DNA of 64,000 nucleotides from the NCBI RefSeq assembly GCF_019443505.1, contig NZ_CP080377.1, positions 1,116,001 through 1,180,000 of the forward strand, given 5' to 3'. The first letter of the stretch is position 1. The number at the start of each line of letters is the position of its first letter. Shown piece by piece: positions 59,584 through 64,000 of the stretch. The notes under the pieces were generated by a model. That model worked only from the letters and a program-made list of their open reading frames with translations, did no database searches and had not been told where the DNA came from. The position numbers and the translations under genes are program-made. The DNA comes from Janthinobacterium sp. PAMC25594. Lineage in GTDB: Bacteria; Pseudomonadota; Gammaproteobacteria; Burkholderiales; Burkholderiaceae_D.

Positions 59584-60459
59584 ATGAGCGACATCACCAC
59601 CGTCAACAAGCCACGCGCCGTCGAGCGCGTGATCGCCGGCCAGGCCGTCATGGATGGCGCCGGCGTGAAGATCAACCGCGTGCTGACGCAGCAGCTGCAG
59701 CGCCGTCTCGACCCGTTTTTGATGCTCGACAACTTTGCCAGCGACAAGCCGAACGACTATATCGCCGGTTTCCCCGAGCATCCGCACCGGGGTTTTGAAA
59801 CGGTGTCGTACATGATCACGGGACGCATGCGCCACAAGGACAGCGCGGGCCACGAAGGCTTGCTGACTTCGGGCGGCGTGCAATGGATGACGGCCGGCAG
59901 CGGCGTGATCCACTCGGAAATGCCGGAACAGGAAGAAGGCGTGATGGAAGGTTTTCAGTTGTGGCTGAACCTGCCTGCGCGCGACAAGATGCGCACGCCG
60001 TGGTACCGCGATTTTACCAGCGCCGAAATCCCCCGCTACACGACGGACGACGGCGTGGCCGTGCAAGTGATCGCCGGCCAGAGCCATGGCGTGACGGGCG
60101 CCGTGCAGCGCGAGCTGACGGAACCGCTGTATCTCGACATCGACTTGCCAGCAGGCAGCAGCTTCGAGCAGCCCTTGCCGCCTGGCCATAACGCTTTCAT
60201 CTACACGTTCCGTGGCGAGGTGCAGGTGGACGGCAAGGCCGTGCCCGCCCTGCGCATGGCCATCTTCGCCAACACGCCGGGCAGCGACGGCGTGCGCATC
60301 GAAGCGCCCGCAGGCGGCCGCGTAATCCTCGTCGCCGGCCAGCCCTTGAACGAGCCCATCGCGCAGTACGGTCCGTTTGTCATGAATACCCAGGCGGAAG
60401 TGTTTCAGGCCGTGCAGGATTTCCGCGAGGGCAAGTTTGGCGAGACGGCGGCCCAGTAA
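59584..60459 (+). CDS. Pirin family protein
   Basis: A 291-residue bicupin with the pirin metal site HPHRGFETVSYM (His near residues 60-62) and GSGVIHSEMP (His and Glu near 103-106). Some pirins oxidise quercetin and others regulate transcription or metabolism; which applies is not known. It may work with azoR in handling quinones or flavonoids. The ATG at 59584 has a CAGGAGAAAACA site. It is followed by a strong terminator. Confidence 0.92.
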   Translation: MSDITTVNKPRAVERVIAGQAVMDGAGVKINRVLTQQLQRRLDPFLMLDNFASDKPNDYIAGFPEHPHRGFETVSYMITGRMRHKDSAGHEGLLTSGGVQWMTAGSGVIHSEMPEQEEGVMEGFQLWLNLPARDKMRTPWYRDFTSAEIPRYTTDDGVAVQVIAGQSHGVTGAVQRELTEPLYLDIDLPAGSSFEQPLPPGHNAFIYTFRGEVQVDGKAVPALRMAIFANTPGSDGVRIEAPAGGRVILVAGQPLNEPIAQYGPFVMNTQAEVFQAVQDFREGKFGETAAQ

Positions 60460-60475
60460 AAATGTTTGCTTAAAG

Positions 60476-60511
60476 AAAAACCTGCAGGCCATCAAGCCTG
60501 CAGGTTTTTTT
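60476..60511. terminator. Bidirectional terminator after the pirin gene
   Basis: A perfect 11-bp stem AACCTGCAGGC / GCCTGCAGGTT with a six-base loop, flanked by A residues on the left and seven T residues on the right. Confidence 0.9.
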
Positions 60512-60575
60512 ACGTGCCGACTATGTTGTTGCTTTTCAATTACACTGACGGCAACCTCATTCCACAAAGCATTCC

Positions 60576-61526
60576 ATGCAGCCCACGCACACCGAACACG
60601 ACGCCACCCATTTGCACGCCCACCTGAAGGGCGACGCCCAGCACACGCACTCGTTCGAGGGGCGCAGCCAGAGCATCCTCGCGTGGGCGCTGGGGCTGAC
60701 CCTGTCGTTTGCCGGCATCGAGGTGGCGGCCGGCTTCATGTCCAATTCACTGGCGCTGATTTCCGACGCGGGCCACATGGTCACGGACGCGGCCGCTCTG
60801 GGCCTGGCCCTGCTGGCGCAGCTCATCGCGCGCCGCCCGCCCTCGCCGCGCCACTCGTTCGGCTTTGGCCGCGCCGAGGCGCTGGCCGCCTTCGTCAACG
60901 GCCTGGCCATGCTGTGCGTCGTGGGCTGGATCTGCTATGAAGCCGTGTTGCGCTTTTCCGCTCCGCAACCCGTCAAGGGCGGCATGGTCTTCATCGTCGC
61001 CTTCATCGGCCTGGCGATCAACGTGGTGGTGGCGTGGGTCCTGTCGAAAGACAAGCAAAGCGTGAACACGCGCGCCGCCCTCGTGCACGTGATGGGCGAT
61101 TTGCTCGGCTCGGTCGCCGCCATCGTCGCGGGCGCCGTGATTTACTTCACGGGCTGGATGCAGATCGACCCGCTGCTGTCCGTGCTGGTATCGCTGCTGA
61201 TTTTGAAATCGACCTTCGGGGTATTGAAAGAGTCCTACCACTTCCTGATGGAAGGCGTACCCATGCACATCGACTATATCGCCGTGGGCACGGACGTGGA
61301 GCAAGTGGACGGCGTGATTGCCGTGCACGATCTGCACGTGTGGGACATGTCGCCGGGCCAGCCGGCCCTGATCGGCCACGTGGAAATCGAGCACCTCGAC
61401 CATTGGCCGAAGGTCTTGCGCGCGATCAAGAAGATGCTGTTGGCCAAGCATGGGATCGATCACATTACCTTGCAGCCGGAGACGGCGGCGATGGCGGGGT
61501 TGCATCAGGGTGACAAAACACACTGA
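60576..61526 (+). CDS. Cation diffusion facilitator (Zn/Co/Cd exporter, CzcD/ZitB type)
   Basis: A 316-residue inner-membrane divalent cation/H+ antiporter with six membrane helices. The intramembrane metal site is visible as SDAGHMVTD in helix 2 and HVMGDLLGS in helix 5, and a cytoplasmic domain follows. The N-terminus is His-rich (HTEHDATHLHAHLKGDAQHT), typical of zinc-type CDFs. No regulator is next to it. Exact metal unknown, zinc most likely. Confidence 0.93.
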   Translation: MQPTHTEHDATHLHAHLKGDAQHTHSFEGRSQSILAWALGLTLSFAGIEVAAGFMSNSLALISDAGHMVTDAAALGLALLAQLIARRPPSPRHSFGFGRAEALAAFVNGLAMLCVVGWICYEAVLRFSAPQPVKGGMVFIVAFIGLAINVVVAWVLSKDKQSVNTRAALVHVMGDLLGSVAAIVAGAVIYFTGWMQIDPLLSVLVSLLILKSTFGVLKESYHFLMEGVPMHIDYIAVGTDVEQVDGVIAVHDLHVWDMSPGQPALIGHVEIEHLDHWPKVLRAIKKMLLAKHGIDHITLQPETAAMAGLHQGDKTH

Positions 61527-61547
61527 TTGAACCCAACGGCAAATACT

Positions 61548-61588
61548 GGGGTCGTACGGGGACGCCGAGTCCCTGAGGGTACGACCCC
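61548..61588. repeat. GGGGTC palindrome, copy 3 (long form)
   Basis: GGGGTCGTAC and GTACGACCCC are perfect 10-bp outer arms; GGGAC and GTCCC are inner arms around GCCGA. It shares GTACGGGGACGCCGAGTC exactly (18 bases) with the element at 50339-50485. It lies between two convergent genes. Confidence 0.8.
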
Positions 61589-61615
61589 GGCCTCTGCGCT
61601 CGGGGTTAAATTTAG

Positions 61616-63868
61616 CTAACTCCGTCGGGCTTCCAACACGCCACTGACATCCTTAATCACATTCAGCGCCTTCAACAGCTGCGCCGTCGAGCTGATCTCG
61701 GCCGTAAACGTCATGCGGGCCTGGCCCTTGGCGCTTTGAGTGTTGACGCCGATCACGTTGATTTTCTCTCGCGAAAAGATTTCGGAAATGTCGCGCAGCA
61801 AGCCCTGGCGGTCGCCGGCGAGAATGAAGACGTCGACCGGATACACGGTATCGTGCCCGCCCGTGCTGCCCCACTCGGTAAAAATCACGCGCTCGGGCGA
61901 CTTGGCGCGCATTTCCTCGAAGTTCTTGCAGGTGGCGCGGTGAATCGACACGCCTTTGCCGCGCGTGACGAAGCCGACGATACTGTCCGGCGGCGCCGGT
62001 TTGCAGCACTTGGCCAGCACCGTCATCAAGCCCTCGGTGCCCACCACCAGCACGCCGGACTTGGCGCCCTGCTCCACGCTGGAGGCGCGGCTTTTACCCA
62101 CCAGCACGGCGTCTTCCGGCACCACCACTTCGCCATTGTCGTGCAGCGCCTGCTCCACGTGGCGCAGGCTGAATTCATCCTTGCCCACCGACAGGAACAG
62201 TTCGTCGACTTTCGCAAAGCCCAGCTTTTGCGCCAGCGCTTCCAGATTGACGGCCGTCTTGCCTTCGCGCTGCAAGGATTTCTCCACCAGCGCGCGGCCA
62301 TGGGCCAGGGTTTCCTGCATGTCGATGGCGTGGAACCAGGCACGAATTTTGGAACGCGTGCGCGTGCTGACGGCATAGCCGGCGCCCAGCCAGTCGCGCG
62401 ATGGACCGGCCGTGCCCGGCGCCCCCTTGGCCGTGATGATTTCGCAGGTCTGGCCATTCTTTAATTGCGTATTCAGGGGCACCATGATGCCGTCGACCTT
62501 GGCGCCGCGGCAGCGGTGGCCCACATCCGTGTGCAGGTGATAGGCAAAATCGACGGGCGTGGCGCCCACGGGCAATTCCAGCACCCGCGCCTGCGGCGTC
62601 ATGACGAAGATGCGGTCGTCCAGGGTCGCCGATTTGAGCTTTTCCACCCATTCGCGCTGGATTTCTTCCTGGCCCACGACGGCGTCGGCCACTTCCGTCT
62701 TCCACGCCAGCAACTGGCGCAGCCAGGCGATTTTCTCGTCGTATTTCTGGCCGGCAAAGTTCGAGCCGCCCTCTTCCTTGTAGCGCCAGTGCGCGGCCAC
62801 GCCGTATTCGGCAAAGCTGTGCATTTCATTGGTGCGGATTTGCACTTCCAGCGGGCGGCCATCCTCGGCCGTCACCACCGTGTGCAGCGACTGATACCCA
62901 TTCGGTTTCGGCCGGGAAATGTAATCGTCGAATTCTTTCGGGATGGGGGTCCAGATATTGTGGACCACGCCCAGCACCGTGTAACAAGTTTTCACGTCGG
63001 AAACGATGACGCGGAAGGCGCGCACGTCGTACAGGGCCGTGAAATCGAGTTCCTTGCCGCGCATCTTGTTCCAGATGCTGTAAATGTGTTTCGGGCGGCC
63101 AAATACTTCCGCCTGGATACCGGCCGACGCCAGTTCCGTCTGCAGGCGCAGAATCGCCGAGGAAACAAAGCCCTCGCGCATCATGCGCTTTTCTTCCAGC
63201 ATCTTGGCGATGCGTTTATACGCTTCCGGCTCGATGAAGCGGAACGATAAATCTTCCAGTTCCCACTTCAGCTGCCAGATACCGAGGCGGTTGGCCAGCG
63301 GCGCGTACAAATCCAGCGTTTCCTTGCCGTATTCGCGCGTCATTTCGTTGAACAGTTTTAGTTCGGCGAAATAGCGCAAGGTCGTCACGCAAGCGGCCAG
63401 GCGCACCAGCACGACACGCATGTCGGAAGCCATCGCCAGCAGCATCTTGCGCAAGGTTTCCACCTGGGCCACGGCTTGCTGCGCCGCATTCTTGCCGCGA
63501 CCGGCAGCGCTGCCGTGCTGCGCCTGGGTCAGCGCGCGCAAACGGATCAGCTGGCGCACGCCTGTCGCCAGGTCGCATACCTGCTTGCCGAAGCGCGGCT
63601 CGATATCGGCCGCCGTATCCGGGTCCAGCAGGGTCAGCTCGAACATCAGGCCGGCGATGCGCGTTTCCGCATCGCTGCGCAGGAAAGCCAGGGTGTTGGC
63701 CACGCCGATGGCGAATTCCAGCGCGGAACGGCCGGCAAAGGTCTGCTTGTCGCCATACGCTTCGGTGGCATACGCGAGCGCGTCCAGCACGCGCGCGCTG
63801 TCCGGCGCACTCAAGCCCTCTACCAGTTGTTCCGAGGTGACGCTGTTCGGGGCCGAGATGGAAACCAT
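61616..63868 (-). CDS. relA: GTP pyrophosphokinase RelA
   Basis: Ribosome-associated (p)ppGpp synthetase of the stringent response. The 750-residue product has an N-terminal region where the hydrolase HD pair is lost (FELTLLDPD). A synthetase domain (about 240-360) follows with GRPKHIYSIWNKM and EFDDYISRPKPNGYQSLHT. The EFDD form, rather than RxKD, marks a monofunctional RelA instead of a bifunctional SpoT. TGS (from about 415) and ACT (about 675-745) complete it. The ATG is preceded by AAGGCATTAC. It follows the RidA gene by 32 bases. Confidence 0.95.
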   Translation of the reverse strand: MVSISAPNSVTSEQLVEGLSAPDSARVLDALAYATEAYGDKQTFAGRSALEFAIGVANTLAFLRSDAETRIAGLMFELTLLDPDTAADIEPRFGKQVCDLATGVRQLIRLRALTQAQHGSAAGRGKNAAQQAVAQVETLRKMLLAMASDMRVVLVRLAACVTTLRYFAELKLFNEMTREYGKETLDLYAPLANRLGIWQLKWELEDLSFRFIEPEAYKRIAKMLEEKRMMREGFVSSAILRLQTELASAGIQAEVFGRPKHIYSIWNKMRGKELDFTALYDVRAFRVIVSDVKTCYTVLGVVHNIWTPIPKEFDDYISRPKPNGYQSLHTVVTAEDGRPLEVQIRTNEMHSFAEYGVAAHWRYKEEGGSNFAGQKYDEKIAWLRQLLAWKTEVADAVVGQEEIQREWVEKLKSATLDDRIFVMTPQARVLELPVGATPVDFAYHLHTDVGHRCRGAKVDGIMVPLNTQLKNGQTCEIITAKGAPGTAGPSRDWLGAGYAVSTRTRSKIRAWFHAIDMQETLAHGRALVEKSLQREGKTAVNLEALAQKLGFAKVDELFLSVGKDEFSLRHVEQALHDNGEVVVPEDAVLVGKSRASSVEQGAKSGVLVVGTEGLMTVLAKCCKPAPPDSIVGFVTRGKGVSIHRATCKNFEEMRAKSPERVIFTEWGSTGGHDTVYPVDVFILAGDRQGLLRDISEIFSREKINVIGVNTQSAKGQARMTFTAEISSTAQLLKALNVIKDVSGVLEARRS

Positions 63869-63900
63869 GTAATGCCTTATAAACTGAAAAACCAGATAAC

Positions 63901-64000
63901 TTAGCGCTCTGCAGCGATGATGACGATTTCAACCAGGCATGCCGGATTGGCCAGCTTCGCCTCGACGGTGGCGCGCGGCGGCGTGTGGCTTGACGCCACC
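63901..64000 (-). CDS. RidA/YjgF-family protein, C-terminal part
   Basis: The last 33 residues of a reactive intermediate (enamine/imine) deaminase-like protein: PPRATVEAKLANPACLVEIV then IIAAER, which matches the RidA end (RPARTTVEVxxLPxxxLVEIExIA), including the Arg that binds the substrate carboxylate. The window edge removes the rest. It lies upstream of relA on the same strand. Confidence 0.8.
   Translation of the reverse strand, partial: VASSHTPPRATVEAKLANPACLVEIVIIAAER

Overview
The window reads as chromosomal DNA of a GC-rich betaproteobacterium of the Burkholderiales, most likely Oxalobacteraceae and close to Janthinobacterium, Duganella or Massilia. This rests on gene order and protein wording: rpsB-tsf-pyrH-frr-uppS, smc-zipA-ligA-galU-def, glnD next to map, and several chemotaxis receptors. 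No tRNA, rRNA, CRISPR array, prophage or insertion sequence was seen.

Layout. Bases 1-3666 hold the minus-strand translation and nucleotide operon rpsB-tsf-pyrH-frr-uppS, with uppS cut by the window edge. Bases 4057-9159 run on the plus strand: map, glnD, an RsuA/RluF pseudouridine synthase and the PilZ flagellar brake gene ycgR. Bases 9345-17852 are the minus-strand cell-cycle cluster smc-zipA-ligA-galU-def. A PAP2-like membrane protein and a stand-alone ClpP-like protease follow. Then comes gcvT-gcvH-gcvP on the plus strand, behind a good sigma70 promoter and a tandem glycine riboswitch. Next are a 55-residue membrane protein and an efflux module (Bcr/CflA transporter plus TetR regulator) with a palindromic operator.

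Bases about 26780-29240 form a lower-GC accessory patch with a secreted hydrolase and two small membrane proteins of unknown role. After it lie an MgtA-type P-type ATPase with a structured 5' leader, an RNase HI-like gene, and the chemotaxis group cheW-mcp-mcp. Bases 37470-49374 carry an HD hydrolase, two transporters, a binding protein, a CocE-type hydrolase, trpS, a group II PLP decarboxylase, a CLC-F type fluoride channel homologue, a broken methyltransferase gene, an ADP-ribosylglycohydrolase and an XRE-cupin regulator. Bases 49426-64000 hold an EamA transporter, a cupin-8 dioxygenase, a KfrA-like coiled-coil DNA-binding protein, a Lon-N domain protein, an RhlE-type helicase, a TonB receptor, psd, LysR with azoR, a pirin, a CDF exporter, relA and the end of a RidA gene.

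The least explained signal is between genes. At least three families of short palindromic or terminal-inverted-repeat elements sit almost exactly between stop codons. They share modules across families: a GTAC hairpin and an 18-base block common to two elements 11 kb apart. The other notable items are the mgtA leader with a 19-codon cysteine-rich ORF, a duplicated helix-hairpin-helix module in LigA, two adjacent receptors with identical signalling halves, and the 24-residue repeats of the KfrA-like protein.
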